The notes under the pieces: generated by a model
Databases searched by the model: none
Seen by the model: the letters and a program-made list of their open reading frames with translations, nothing else
What the model was told of the DNA's origin: nothing
Assembly (NCBI GenBank): GCA_035464675.1
Contig: DATHSA010000065.1
Coordinates: 1 to 37,012, forward strand
From: JAUYIV01 sp035464675
GTDB taxonomy: Bacteria > Actinomycetota > Acidimicrobiia > Spongiisociales > UBA11373
Reading direction: 5' to 3'
Length of the DNA: 37,012 bases
In this document: positions 23,285 through 32,030 of the stretch, in pieces
Layout: the number at the start of each line of letters is the position of its first letter
Numbering within the stretch: the stretch's first letter is position 1
Made by a program: the position numbers and the translations under genes

Positions 23285-24541
23285 CTACTCCTTCTCGACC
23301 TCGAGCACCACGCCGACCACCTCGGTCACCCGGACCCGATCGCCCTCGTCGATGCCCGAGGCCCGGGATGAGCGGGCGCGCCATTCGGCGCCGTCGACGA
23401 TCACGATCCCTTCCGGCGCGATCGCCCCCGAAGCCGTGCCGACCCGTCCGACCAGATGCTCGCGACCGATGGTGTGGGTGGAGAAGCGCGCTCGCACGAC
23501 GGTGGTGAGCGCGAAGCCGAAGAAGAGCGCTCCTCCGAGGACGACCAGCGACACCATCCACCAGTTCGGGACGAGTTGCGGTGACGCATCGACGAACCTC
23601 AGGCCGCCGCCGACCAGGAGGGCGGTCCCCAGCAGGCTCTTCCACCCGAGGTCGTTCCGCTGGAACTCGACGACGTAGAGCCAGACACCCACGAGCACGG
23701 CGGCAACGGCCGGCCACCACACCGGGAGCACTGCGATCCCGTACCCGGCGAGGAGCAGGCAGATGGCGGCGACACCCGCCGCGAGGCCGGGGCCTGCGGC
23801 GTAGAACTCGAAGGCCGCCAGGGACAGGCCCAGGACGAGGAAGAAGAAGGCCGCCTCCGGGGAGATCGCCAGACGGAGGGCTCGATCGACGAGCCCGGGC
23901 TCGATGAACCTCACCGGAATCGGCGAGACGACATCCTGGCCCTGGTCGACACTCCGCCGCGCGGTGGAGAGCGTCACCCGCTCCCCCTCCACCTCTACCG
24001 TCATGCCGTCAAGCCCGACGATGAATTGCCCCAGTGACGGCTGGGGGAAGTCGACCACGCCGGCGACCGGCTCGGCCCCGACCGTGATCCGAGTTTCGTA
24101 CAGGGCTTCGGGGAGTTCCGGAGCGAGTGCGGCCACGGCATCGGGATCGCTGCCGCGCCCCGCCACCAGCGGTGATGCCCATCCGACTTCCGCGCCGGGC
24201 GCGGCACCACGGATCCGCGATGCCGAAAGCATCACTGCCGCAGTGCCATGGGCGACGGCGGGGTCGGGGCCCACCCAGACCGCGAGCGGAACCGGCGGGT
24301 CGGCGACGAGTGACACGAGGTCGGACGCTTCGCCTGTGAGGACGGCGGGCACGTCGACCTGCAGCACCACCAGAGCGGCGTCCGACGACTCGATGGCATC
24401 GCGGACGAAGTCGACCATCCGCCGATCCATGATCCCGTCGACCACCACGACGTCGACGCGGGCGGCGCCGTCTCCCGCCGTCGCCGGCCACACCGGCAGG
24501 GCGAGCAGCATCGCGAGCAGGACGAGGAGGCGTCGGATCAT
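23285..24541 (-). CDS. NfeD-like membrane protein with degenerate ClpP-type protease domain
   Basis: A 418-residue protein from ATG 24539-24541. An N-terminal signal peptide (LLVLLAMLLALPVWPATA) is followed by a ClpP/SppA-like domain (about residues 25-200), four hydrophobic segments (about 225-335) and a C-terminal NfeD OB-fold (REHLVGRVGTASGAIAP onwards). In active NfeD proteases the serine sits in an A-x-S-A-G motif; here that stretch reads VAHGTAAVMLSAS, without an obvious nucleophile. I infer a non-proteolytic membrane role. No stomatin partner gene is adjacent. Confidence 0.82.
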   Translation of the reverse strand: MIRRLLVLLAMLLALPVWPATAGDGAARVDVVVVDGIMDRRMVDFVRDAIESSDAALVVLQVDVPAVLTGEASDLVSLVADPPVPLAVWVGPDPAVAHGTAAVMLSASRIRGAAPGAEVGWASPLVAGRGSDPDAVAALAPELPEALYETRITVGAEPVAGVVDFPQPSLGQFIVGLDGMTVEVEGERVTLSTARRSVDQGQDVVSPIPVRFIEPGLVDRALRLAISPEAAFFFLVLGLSLAAFEFYAAGPGLAAGVAAICLLLAGYGIAVLPVWWPAVAAVLVGVWLYVVEFQRNDLGWKSLLGTALLVGGGLRFVDASPQLVPNWWMVSLVVLGGALFFGFALTTVVRARFSTHTIGREHLVGRVGTASGAIAPEGIVIVDGAEWRARSSRASGIDEGDRVRVTEVVGVVLEVEKE

Positions 24542-24570
24542 GCGCGGGAGGATAGGAAGGCGCCTGCCGG

Positions 24571-24591
24571 TCGCCCGTCGCCCGTCGCCCG
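24571..24591 (+). repeat. Heptanucleotide tandem repeat, TCGCCCG x3
   Basis: Three exact copies of a 7-bp unit lie just upstream of the NfeD-like gene. This is one of several 7-bp-period repeats found only in intergenic DNA of the core half. Confidence 0.85.
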
Positions 24592-24692
24592 ACACGGAGG
24601 GTGGAGGGCGGAGATGGAGATCGCGATCCGTGAACCGTGGCACCCGGGAGCTCCCGTCTCCGACCTGCCCGGGCTCCACGGGACCGAACAAC

Positions 24693-24830
24693 CTGAGCGC
24701 CCCCTCCCCCCTTCGGGGTACTCCCCCCTCCGGGGGGAGATCCCGTGGAACGCCTCCGCAGCCGGCATGCGCCCCGAAGGGGGAGGTGGACTCCGGAGCG
24801 AAGCGAACGAAAGACGGAGGGGGCGCTCAG
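24693..24830. repeat. GC-rich inverted-repeat element (MITE-like or large hairpin)
   Basis: The ends are exact 15-bp inverted repeats: CTGAGCGCCCCCTCC at 24693-24707 and its complement at 24816-24830. Inside, CCCCTTCGGGG near 24707 faces CCCCGAAGGGG near 24772. The 138-bp element fills most of the 354-bp gap between the divergent NfeD-like and receiver genes and has no ORF or flanking duplication that I can see. Whether it moves is unknown. Confidence 0.75.
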
Positions 24831-24895
24831 GGCAGGCGCGTCACTTGGAGCCTGGCCGCCGAGGCGGCCGAACACGGCGACTACTCTCCGACGAG

Positions 24896-25273
24896 ATGTC
24901 CGACATCCTCGTCGTGTCCGACGAGACCTGGGTCCTCAACGACGTGCGCGCCGCTCTGATCGAGCCGCGGTACACGCTCCATGAGGTCGACGACCCGCGG
25001 CAGGTCACAGAACGGCTCGGCGAGACCGACGCGGATGTCGTGATCGTGGATCTCCAGATCGGATCGATGGGCGGCATGGCCGTCACGCGGGCAATTCGCG
25101 ATCGGGGCGCAGCGCACAGTGGCGCCGCCCCGCCGGTGGTCCTGCTCCTCGACCGCGATGCCGACGCCTTCCTCGCCGGCAGGTCCGGGGCGGTCGGCTG
25201 GGTACGCAAACCATTCTCGACACACGAGCTGCGCGCCGCGGTCGACGGGGCGATGCAGCGCTCCAACGCATGA
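24896..25273 (+). CDS. Stand-alone response-regulator receiver-like protein
   Basis: A 125-residue protein from ATG 24896. It is a single receiver domain: ILVVSDETWVLND at the start (an acidic residue pair where D-D is usual), DADVVIVDLQIGSMGG with the candidate phosphorylation Asp near residue 50, and WVRKPFSTHEL with the conserved Lys near 104. No output domain follows. Such single-domain regulators act by protein contact, as CheY does. No histidine kinase is adjacent; the nearest is at 30735. It precedes the CNNM gene by 40 bp and may be co-transcribed with it. Confidence 0.85.
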   Translation: MSDILVVSDETWVLNDVRAALIEPRYTLHEVDDPRQVTERLGETDADVVIVDLQIGSMGGMAVTRAIRDRGAAHSGAAPPVVLLLDRDADAFLAGRSGAVGWVRKPFSTHELRAAVDGAMQRSNA

Positions 25274-25313
25274 AGCCGGACCGCGCCGAACCTCCCAGTA
25301 CCAGGCGCCCTTC

Positions 25314-26579
25314 ATGAGCACCGAGCAGATCGTCTATCTGGTGATTCTCGGCGTTTGCATCGTCGCGTCCGGGTTCTTCTCTGGCAGCGAGACGGCTCTC
25401 GTGTCGGTCCCGCGCGAGCGGATCGAGCAACTGGTGGCCACCGACCGCCGCGCCCGGTCCCTGCGGGCACTGCTCGAGGAGCCCGAAGCGATGCTCAGCA
25501 CACTCCTCGTGGCCAACAACTTCGTGAACATCCTCGGGGCATCGGTGGCAACGGTCCTGTTCGTCGACCTCCTCGGCCACGACTGGGGCCCGTGGGCCGC
25601 AACCGGGGCCGTCACCGCGGTGATTCTCGTCGTGGGGGAGATCACCCCGAAGAGCCTCGCAAACCGATTTCCCGAGAAGTTCTCGCTCATCGTGGCCCCC
25701 ACCATCTGGGCGCTCAGCAAGTTCCTCCGTCCCATCGCCCGCGTGTTCGTGTCGATCGCCCGGGGCCTGTTCAGGTTGTTCCGGATCGGGGCGGGCCGTG
25801 ATCGGAGCGCGGTGACGGAAGACGACATCCGCGCGATGGCCGTGATCGGTGAACGGACCGGGGACATCGAAAGCGCCGAGCGAGAGATCATCCACTCGTT
25901 GTTCGAGTTGGCCGACCAGAAGGTGCGGGATGTCATGACGCCCCGGCCCGACATCGACCCCCTGGCGTCGCCGGTCACGATCGATGCTGTCCGGGCCGCC
26001 GTCGCCGAGACGGGCCACAGCAGGTTCCCTGTGATCAAGGAGTCCGTGGACCAGTTGATCGGGATCCTGCAGGTGAAGGACCTCATAGGCATGCCCAGCG
26101 AGCCCAGCACGAGCGACATCCATCGCGTCATCCGCGAACCGGTGTACGTGCCCGAGTCGAAGTCCGTTCTCGACCTGCTGATGGAGATGCGTCGCGATCG
26201 GTTCGCCATCGCAGTGGTCACCGACGAGCACGGCGGAATCGAAGGGATCGTCACCATCAAGGACCTCATCTCGGAGCTGGTCGGCGAGCTCCAGGACGAG
26301 TACGACCCGGACGAGCCGACGGTGTTGACTCTCCGGGAGGGCGAGTGGCTCGTCGACGGCCGGGCCCCGGTCGAGGAGGTCGCGGAAGCGATCGATGTGG
26401 AGCTGCCCGAGGGGGAGTACACCACCGTGGCGGGCCTGGTCCTCGACCGCGGAGGGCGGGTGCCCAAGGTGGGCGACGTGATCTCGGTCAACGGTGTCGA
26501 CATCGAGGTGGCTCGTATGGTCCGCAACCGGGTCGACCGGGTCAGGATCGTCAACCGGGAGCAGAACCCATCCCCGTGA
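25314..26579 (+). CDS. CNNM/CorC-family membrane protein (DUF21, CBS pair, CorC domain)
   Basis: A 421-residue protein from ATG 25314. The N-terminal DUF21 membrane domain (about residues 1-140) holds GFFSGSETALVS and VVGEITPKSLANRF, the signatures of CNNM-type magnesium exporters. A CBS pair follows (about 200-315; VRDVMTPRPDID, GIVTIKDLISELVGE), and a C-terminal CorC/HlyC transporter-associated domain (LPEGEYTTVAGLVL, RVPKVGDVI). The family exports or regulates divalent cations; older haemolysin annotations are misleading. Its stop overlaps the GTG start of the downstream kinase by four bases (GTGA). Confidence 0.93.
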   Translation: MSTEQIVYLVILGVCIVASGFFSGSETALVSVPRERIEQLVATDRRARSLRALLEEPEAMLSTLLVANNFVNILGASVATVLFVDLLGHDWGPWAATGAVTAVILVVGEITPKSLANRFPEKFSLIVAPTIWALSKFLRPIARVFVSIARGLFRLFRIGAGRDRSAVTEDDIRAMAVIGERTGDIESAEREIIHSLFELADQKVRDVMTPRPDIDPLASPVTIDAVRAAVAETGHSRFPVIKESVDQLIGILQVKDLIGMPSEPSTSDIHRVIREPVYVPESKSVLDLLMEMRRDRFAIAVVTDEHGGIEGIVTIKDLISELVGELQDEYDPDEPTVLTLREGEWLVDGRAPVEEVAEAIDVELPEGEYTTVAGLVLDRGGRVPKVGDVISVNGVDIEVARMVRNRVDRVRIVNREQNPSP

Positions 26580-27174
26580 CCCTGCGGGTACTCATCACCG
26601 GCGTCTCCGGCTCGGGCAAGTCGACGGTGATCGAGGCACTGGGTGATCGAGGGTTCGACGCCGTCGATCTGGACGCAGCCCCGTACTCCGAGGAGATCGA
26701 GGTCGACGCCGCCGAGCTGACCGGGCTGGGGCCCCGGGACGCGACTGGGTCCGGCGGATCGACCCGGTGCGAAACCTCCTCGACTCCGACCGGGGCGACG
26801 CAATGATCGTGAGTGGGTGCTCGCCGAACCCGAGGGAGCCGTACGAATGGTTCGACCATGTCGTGCTCTTGAGCGCACCACCCGATGTGATCGCGGAGAG
26901 GCTCGCCACGCGAACGAACAACCCGTTCGGGAAGAGGGTCGGCGAGATCGAGCGTTCACTCGCCATCCAGCGAGAGAGCGAGCCACTCCTGAGAGCGGGC
27001 GCCGGCATCGAGGTGGACACGACCAGGCCCCTCGGCGAGGTGGTCGCCAGGATCCTCGAGGTGGTCGGCCTCGAGATGGATCGACGGGATCGCCTCGGCT
27101 CTCGCCACCGTTACACTCCACGCTCCCGACGGGACGTGGCGCAGCTTGGTAGCGCGCATCGTTCGGGACGATGA
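26576..27174 (+). pseudogene. P-loop (shikimate-kinase-like AAA) ATPase, frameshifted
   Basis: The frame from GTG 26576 gives VLITGVSGSGKSTVIEALGD, a clear Walker A, but loses similarity after about base 26728. The continuation is found in another frame: DWVRRIDPVRNLL, VSGCSPNPREPYEWFDHVVL, LLSAPPDVIAERLATRT. That is the C-terminal half of a known actinobacterial P-loop kinase family. A one-base change in the G/C run near 26725-26737 would restore one frame of about 198 codons. It could be true decay or a base-calling error. The second frame has no stop before the tRNA gene and ends inside it at 27172-27174. Confidence 0.8.
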
Positions 27175-27203
27175 GGTCGCCGGTTCAAATCCGGCCGTCC
27201 CGA
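27130..27203 (+). tRNA. tRNA-Pro (anticodon CGG)
   Basis: A complete 74-base cloverleaf. Acceptor CGGGACG pairs with CGTCCCG, D stem GCGC/GCGC, anticodon stem CATCG/CGATG around loop TTCGGGA (anticodon CGG, reading CCG), T arm GCCGG-TTCAAAT-CCGGC, discriminator A. The 3' CCA is not encoded. Confidence 0.96.
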
Positions 27204-27206
27204 CAA

Positions 27207-27234
27207 GAAGCCCGGCGCCACGGCGCCGGGCTTC
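27207..27234 (+). terminator. Hairpin terminator after tRNA-Pro
   Basis: A perfect 12- to 13-bp GC-rich stem (GAAGCCCGGCGCC and its complement) begins four bases after the tRNA and is followed by AGGTTTC, only a short T run. Probably terminates the tRNA transcript; it could also serve the convergent asd gene. Confidence 0.8.
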
Positions 27235-27299
27235 AGGTTTCAGAAGGCAGACGGCGGGTGGCCCAGGCTCCAGGGCGAGCCAGCGGCCGCCTGAAGCGC

Positions 27300-28316
27300 C
27301 TAGCCGCTGGTTGCGATCAGCTCGGCGATCTGGACGGCGTTGAGCGCTGCGCCCTTGCGGAGGTTGTCACCCACCACCCAGAGGGCGACACCTCCGGAGC
27401 GACCGAGGGTCGGGCGAATCCTCCCTACCAACGCCTCGTCGCGACCGGCGGCGTCGAGCGGAGTGGGCACCTTGTCCGGCCACACTTCCACCCCGGGGCC
27501 GGAGGCGATCAGATCCGCAACCTCGGTGATCGGCACATGGCGGCCGAACCAAGCCGTCACCGCCACACCGTGCCCGGTGACCACCGGCACTCGTACACAC
27601 GTCGCCTCGACCCGTACCTCGGGGGCATCGAGGATCTTGCGGGTCTCGTTGACCAGCTTGAGCTCCTCGTCGGTGTACCCGCCACCGGCCGCACTGCCCG
27701 CGAAGGGGATGACGTTCCACCCGATCGGGCGGGTGTAGAAGCCCGGGGCGGGCTCCTTCCAACTTCCGGTCCTGAGCGCCTCCACGTCGCGTTCGAAGTG
27801 CTCGACCTCGTCGACCAGGGCGGCCACCCCCTTGTGGCCCGAGCCCGAGACGGCCTGGTACGAGCTGACGACGAGCTCCTTGAGCCCGAACGCACGATGA
27901 AGCGGCGCAAGCGCCATGAGCATGACCATCGTGGTGCAGTTGGGATTGGCGATGATCCCGGAGTGCTTGGCGGCCGTGGCGTCGTTGACCCCGACCACCA
28001 CCAGGGGAACCGTCGGATCCATGCGCCAGGCCGATGAGTTGTCGACGACCACCGCACCTGCCTCGACGAACCGTCCCGCGTGGTCGAGGGAGCGGGCCCC
28101 CCCGGCCGAGAAGAGGGCGATGTCGATGCCGGTCGGATCCGCCACCGAGAGCGGCTCGATCGGGATCTCCCCCCATTTCGTGCTGACGGTCTGACCGGCC
28201 GAACGTTCGGACGCCATGAGGCGGAGGGCACCGATCGGGAACTGCCTGCGCTCCAGTGTCTGCAGCATCTCCCGTCCCACGGCACCGGTTGCACCCACGA
28301 CGGCGACGGTGGTCAC
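27300..28316 (-). CDS. asd: Aspartate-semialdehyde dehydrogenase
   Basis: A 338-residue protein from GTG 28314-28316. It reduces aspartyl phosphate to the semialdehyde with NADPH, feeding lysine, diaminopimelate, threonine and methionine synthesis. The start VAVVGATGAVGREML is the NADP-binding P-loop, SAGGARSLDHA follows, the catalytic cysteine is C127 in ANPNCTTM, and the active-site histidine region is TCVRVPVVTGHG. The GTGA overlap with lysC shows that asd is the second gene of a lysC-asd operon, the usual actinobacterial order. Confidence 0.96.
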   Translation of the reverse strand: MTTVAVVGATGAVGREMLQTLERRQFPIGALRLMASERSAGQTVSTKWGEIPIEPLSVADPTGIDIALFSAGGARSLDHAGRFVEAGAVVVDNSSAWRMDPTVPLVVVGVNDATAAKHSGIIANPNCTTMVMLMALAPLHRAFGLKELVVSSYQAVSGSGHKGVAALVDEVEHFERDVEALRTGSWKEPAPGFYTRPIGWNVIPFAGSAAGGGYTDEELKLVNETRKILDAPEVRVEATCVRVPVVTGHGVAVTAWFGRHVPITEVADLIASGPGVEVWPDKVPTPLDAAGRDEALVGRIRPTLGRSGGVALWVVGDNLRKGAALNAVQIAELIATSG

Positions 28317-29539
28317 GACGCCACCGGACCGTCAGGGGGATCGAAGGCCTGGTGCAGGCGTTGGACCGCCTTCTCGACGTGCTCCTCGTCGATGACACAG
28401 GTCACCCTGATCGGAGAGGTGGAGATCGAACGGATGTCGATCCCGGCGTCGGCGAGAACCGAGAACATGCGGGCGGCGAACCCGGTGTGTGCCGCCAGGC
28501 CGGAGCCGATCACGGATACCCGGCCGATACCGGTCTCGACGTCGACCGAACCTGCCCCGATCCGCGAGGCGTCCGCCTCGACCACAGATCGGGCCTCAGG
28601 CATCCGATCGATGGGAACGGTGAAGGAGATGTCGGCAACGCCACTCTGCGGAGCGCTCTGGAGGATCAGGTCCACCGGGACCCGGGCCTCGGCAAGGGTG
28701 CCGAACAGGGCTGCGGCCATCCCCGGGACATCGGGGACGGAGCGCACGGTGAGTTCGGCGATCTCACTGTCATGAGCGATCCCGACGACGCTGGCCTGCT
28801 CCACTGTCGACTCCTTGACCCAGGTGCCCGACCCCTCGTGGAACGACGAACGGACGTGGATGGGAACACCGTATCGTCGGCCGAACTCTACGGATCTCTC
28901 CATGAGCACCCTTGCCCCCGACGAAGCCAATTCGAGCATCTCCTCGTAGCCGACCTCGTCCAACTTCCGGGCTTCCGCCACCACCCGGGGATCTGCCGTG
29001 AACACTCCGTCGACATCCGTGTATATCTCGCAGGCGTCGGCTCCAAGCGCTGCGGCCATGGCCACCGCGGTCGCGTCCGAGCCCCCGCGTCCCAGGGTGG
29101 TGATCTCCTTCGTGTCCGGGTTGACCCCCTGGAAGCCGGCCACTATCACGACCTTGCCGTCCGCAAGCCCTTCCTCGACGCGAAAGGCGCGGATGTCACG
29201 GATCCGCGCCTGCCCGTGAATCATGTCGGTGAGGATGCCCGCCTGTGAGCCCGTCAGGCTCATCGCCTCCACGCCGTGATCACGGATCGCCATGGCGAGG
29301 AGCGCCATCGAGATCCTCTCCCCTGCGGTGAGGAGCATGTCCATCTCCCGCGGGTGATGGTTGGCCGTCACCTCTCGTGCCATCCGGATCAGCTCATCCG
29401 TCGAATGCCCCATGGCCGAGACGATCACGACCACCGAGTCACCCGACTGGCGGCGCCGGGCGACGCGGTCGGCGACGGCGCGAATGCGGGAGGGGTCGCC
29501 GACAGACGTGCCGCCGTACTTCTGCACGACGAGGGCCAT
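28313..29539 (-). CDS. lysC: Aspartate kinase
   Basis: A 408-residue protein from ATG 29537-29539, chosen because MALVVQKYGGTSVG is the standard start; upstream codons in the same frame are open but not conserved. It phosphorylates aspartate, the first step to lysine, threonine and methionine. The kinase domain (1-250) has KYGGTSVG, FQGVNPDTKEITTLGRGGSD and ADACEIYTDVDGVFTADPR. Two ACT domains follow (about 265-400) for feedback control, including VSVIGSGLAAHTGFAARMF. No riboswitch was recognised in the 209-bp upstream gap. Confidence 0.96.
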   Translation of the reverse strand: MALVVQKYGGTSVGDPSRIRAVADRVARRRQSGDSVVVIVSAMGHSTDELIRMAREVTANHHPREMDMLLTAGERISMALLAMAIRDHGVEAMSLTGSQAGILTDMIHGQARIRDIRAFRVEEGLADGKVVIVAGFQGVNPDTKEITTLGRGGSDATAVAMAAALGADACEIYTDVDGVFTADPRVVAEARKLDEVGYEEMLELASSGARVLMERSVEFGRRYGVPIHVRSSFHEGSGTWVKESTVEQASVVGIAHDSEIAELTVRSVPDVPGMAAALFGTLAEARVPVDLILQSAPQSGVADISFTVPIDRMPEARSVVEADASRIGAGSVDVETGIGRVSVIGSGLAAHTGFAARMFSVLADAGIDIRSISTSPIRVTCVIDEEHVEKAVQRLHQAFDPPDGPVAS

Positions 29540-29748
29540 GCAGGGGAGTGTAAGTAGCGGACTCGCCGAGCGGCTCCACTCGTCACAATTGCAGCCATCG
29601 CCACAACCCCGGGCCTCGGCCGGATCAGGAGCCGTCCCCTCTTTGGATGCAGACGGCTCGGCACAGTCGTCGGCTCTGGCCGTGGATGGATCCGGTGAGG
29701 CCATGATCCCGCCCGTGCACCTTCACAGGCGGCAGGTACCGTCCCCCC

Positions 29749-30585
29749 GTGGCTGTCGACCTCCACACCCACTCGACCTACTCCGACGGCACCGTCTCGC
29801 CGACCGCGGTCATCGACCAGGCGGTCGCCGCCGGTCTGTCGACGATCGCACTCACAGACCACGACGGGTTCGAAGGCCTCGACGAGGCCGCCGTGGCTGC
29901 CGAGGGTCGAATCGGGTTCATCCCCGGGGTGGAGCTGTCGGTCGACTGGCAAGGGCGAGCGATGCATCTTCTGGCCTACTGGATAGAAGACGGCGCGGGA
30001 CCTCTCCAGCACGCGCTCGTCGAGATCCGTGAGAGCCGGGCCACTCGCAACGTCGAGATCGTCGATGCCCTTCAAGAGATGGGCATTCCCATCACCGTCG
30101 AGGAGGTCCTCGAGGAGTCGGGGCACGGGGTGATCGGGCGACCCCACATCGCCGCGGTGCTCTGCAGGCATGGCGCCGCCGCAGACATCCGGGACGCGTT
30201 CGACCGCTATCTCGGCACCGGACGCCCGGCGTATCGCCCCCGAAAGCGCCTCCTCGCCGAGGATGCGGTCGCACTCGCCCGCGAGTCGGGAGGGGTCACA
30301 TCGGTCGCCCATCCCCACACGGTCGCCGACTCCGCCGAGCGCTACCGCGCCGCCTTCGAGGCCGCAGCGGCGCTCGGAGTGGACGGGATCGAGTGCCACT
30401 ACGTGGACTACCCCATCGAACTACGGCATCGGCTGGCGGCGTGGGCCGAGGAGCTCGGCATGGTGGCCACCGGCGGCAGCGACTACCACGGGGCCTACAA
30501 GCCCGGCATCGCGGTGGGTGTGGGCCGGGGAGATCTGGTCGTCCCAGATGAGGCAGTGGAGAGGCTGGAGGCGCGGAGGCCGTGA
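29749..30585 (+). CDS. PHP-domain phosphoesterase (TrpH/RNase AM-like)
   Basis: A 278-residue protein from GTG 29749. The four PHP metal-binding motifs are in order: DLHTHSTYSDG near the start, LTDHDGFEG, GVELSVDW, and the distal SVAHPHT and GGSDYHGAYKPG. This is the layout of the YciV/TrpH group, some of which are 5'-3' nucleases acting on RNA ends or 3',5'-nucleoside bisphosphates. No DNA polymerase domain is attached, so it is not a PolX or DnaE part. It stands alone, divergent from lysC. Confidence 0.9.
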   Translation: MAVDLHTHSTYSDGTVSPTAVIDQAVAAGLSTIALTDHDGFEGLDEAAVAAEGRIGFIPGVELSVDWQGRAMHLLAYWIEDGAGPLQHALVEIRESRATRNVEIVDALQEMGIPITVEEVLEESGHGVIGRPHIAAVLCRHGAAADIRDAFDRYLGTGRPAYRPRKRLLAEDAVALARESGGVTSVAHPHTVADSAERYRAAFEAAAALGVDGIECHYVDYPIELRHRLAAWAEELGMVATGGSDYHGAYKPGIAVGVGRGDLVVPDEAVERLEARRP

Positions 30586-30596
30586 CGGCGCGATAC

Positions 30597-30617
30597 GCAA
30601 TTCGCAATTCGCAATAC
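30597..30617 (+). repeat. Heptanucleotide tandem repeat, GCAATTC-type x3
   Basis: GCAATTC, GCAATTC and GCAATAC follow each other twelve bases after the PHP gene. AT-rich for this genome, and one of the 7-bp-period intergenic repeats. Confidence 0.8.
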
Positions 30618-30659
30618 GACGGACAAGGGCGCCGCAGCGGCAGACTCGAGCCAACTGCC

Positions 30660-30680
30660 GATCGCCAATCGCCGATCGCC
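30660..30680 (+). repeat. Heptanucleotide tandem repeat, GATCGCC-type x3
   Basis: GATCGCC, AATCGCC, GATCGCC, upstream of the histidine kinase gene. A second 7-bp-period array in the same 149-bp gap. Confidence 0.8.
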
Positions 30681-30734
30681 GGCCGGGTGAAGCTCGGCCT
30701 AAGGCACTAATCCCCCTCTGCCGATAGTGCAGGA

Positions 30735-32015
30735 GTGCCGTCGGAGAGGGAATCCCGGGACACCCGCCCCAGTGCGCCCGTCGACTACGGGCCGATAAGG
30801 GCCGGGTTTCAACGCGTGCGAGCCGGCCTGGCCCTCGTCATCCTCGCGCTCGCCCTGATCGGATTGGCTCTCGGCGTTCCCGGCTCGTGGATCAAGGTCG
30901 TCGCCTTCGGCACCGTGGTGGCCGACGCGTTGATCCGTTCCCGCAAGGATGGACGACCGGCAGGCTCCTTGACGGTCGATGGCCTCGCCGCCGGTCTCGC
31001 CGCCGGGATCGGGACGATGATCGAGGCCCCCATCGCGGCCTTTGTCGCCTACGCCCTCGCCGCGGCAATGACGTTCGGCGGGCTCCGCACGCTCATCACC
31101 CTTGCCGGAGCGACCACGGCGGGGGTGGCCGTGCGGATCTTTCTCGATGCCAACGGCGGGTCGGCGACTCCCCCGGCTGCCGTACCCCTCCAGTGGCTCG
31201 AGGCCGGCGTGTACCTGACCGCACTCGGTCTGACTCTCACCGCCGCAGGACGCGTCCTGCAGGCCGGGCAGACCCGGCAGGAGGCGGTACTGGCGACGGA
31301 GCGACGGGCCTCGGAGATGAAGAACGAGTTCGTGTCGATGGTCACCCATGAGCTTCGCACCCCGCTCACCAACATCGCGGGGTTCGCGATGACGGTGAAG
31401 GACTCCTGGAGGGACCTGGCCGAGGAGGAGATCGACGAGTTCCTCCGCATCATCGTCGACGAGTCCGAACTCCTCGCCAACCTGGTCGACGACGTCCTCG
31501 CCATCCCCCGCCTCGAAGCCGGCCGGCTACTCCTCGATGCGGCCGAGTTTCCCCTTCGTCCGGCGGCCTACAAGATCGCCGATCTGCTGTTTCCGGCGGG
31601 CGGCGCGAAGTCGGCCTCGGTCTCGATCGGAGGAAACGTCCAGGTGGTCGCGGACCCGAACCGGGTCGAGCAGGTGCTGCGCAACCTCCTCGAGAACGCC
31701 CGCAAGTACGGGGGCGACCATGTGACGGTCGAGGCGGTTCGCCGCGACCGTGAGTACGTCATCGTGATCGCCGACAACGGTCCGGGCGTGCCGGTGGCCG
31801 AGCACGACCGGATCTTCACGCCCTTCGAGCAGGGCTCCCGGGGCGACACCCGCGCCGAGACCGGGTTCGGCCTCGGACTGGCGGTCGCCCGCCATCTCGT
31901 CGAGGCGATGGGCGGGCGCATCTGGTACGAGAACGGGTTTCCCGTGGGCGCCCGCTTCTGCTTCACCCTCCCCGCGGCTGCCGCCACCGAGCGCGAGGTG
32001 TCGGCGGTCGGTTGA
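30735..32015 (+). CDS. Membrane sensor histidine kinase
   Basis: A 426-residue protein from GTG 30735. Residues about 30-175 hold five or so hydrophobic segments (LALVILALALIGLALGV; AAGLAAGIGTMIEAPIAAFV), with no large outer sensing loop, so it may sense within the membrane. HisKA follows, with the phospho-accepting His205 in MVTHELRTPLTN, then the ATPase with the N box LRNLLENARKYG, the G1 box IADNGPGVP and the G2 box TGFGLGLAVAR. No response regulator is next to it; the stand-alone receiver at 24896 is a possible but unproven partner. Confidence 0.92.
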   Translation: MPSERESRDTRPSAPVDYGPIRAGFQRVRAGLALVILALALIGLALGVPGSWIKVVAFGTVVADALIRSRKDGRPAGSLTVDGLAAGLAAGIGTMIEAPIAAFVAYALAAAMTFGGLRTLITLAGATTAGVAVRIFLDANGGSATPPAAVPLQWLEAGVYLTALGLTLTAAGRVLQAGQTRQEAVLATERRASEMKNEFVSMVTHELRTPLTNIAGFAMTVKDSWRDLAEEEIDEFLRIIVDESELLANLVDDVLAIPRLEAGRLLLDAAEFPLRPAAYKIADLLFPAGGAKSASVSIGGNVQVVADPNRVEQVLRNLLENARKYGGDHVTVEAVRRDREYVIVIADNGPGVPVAEHDRIFTPFEQGSRGDTRAETGFGLGLAVARHLVEAMGGRIWYENGFPVGARFCFTLPAAAATEREVSAVG

Positions 32016-32030
32016 GACGCCCGATTCGAT

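Noticed and set aside
29540..29704. Extended N-terminus of aspartate kinase
   Set aside because: The frame is open upstream but low-complexity; MALVVQKYGGTSVG is the conserved family start.
29540..29748. Lysine riboswitch upstream of lysC
   Set aside because: A GAAGGTGC-like stretch is present on the minus strand, but the other conserved L-box segments could not be found.
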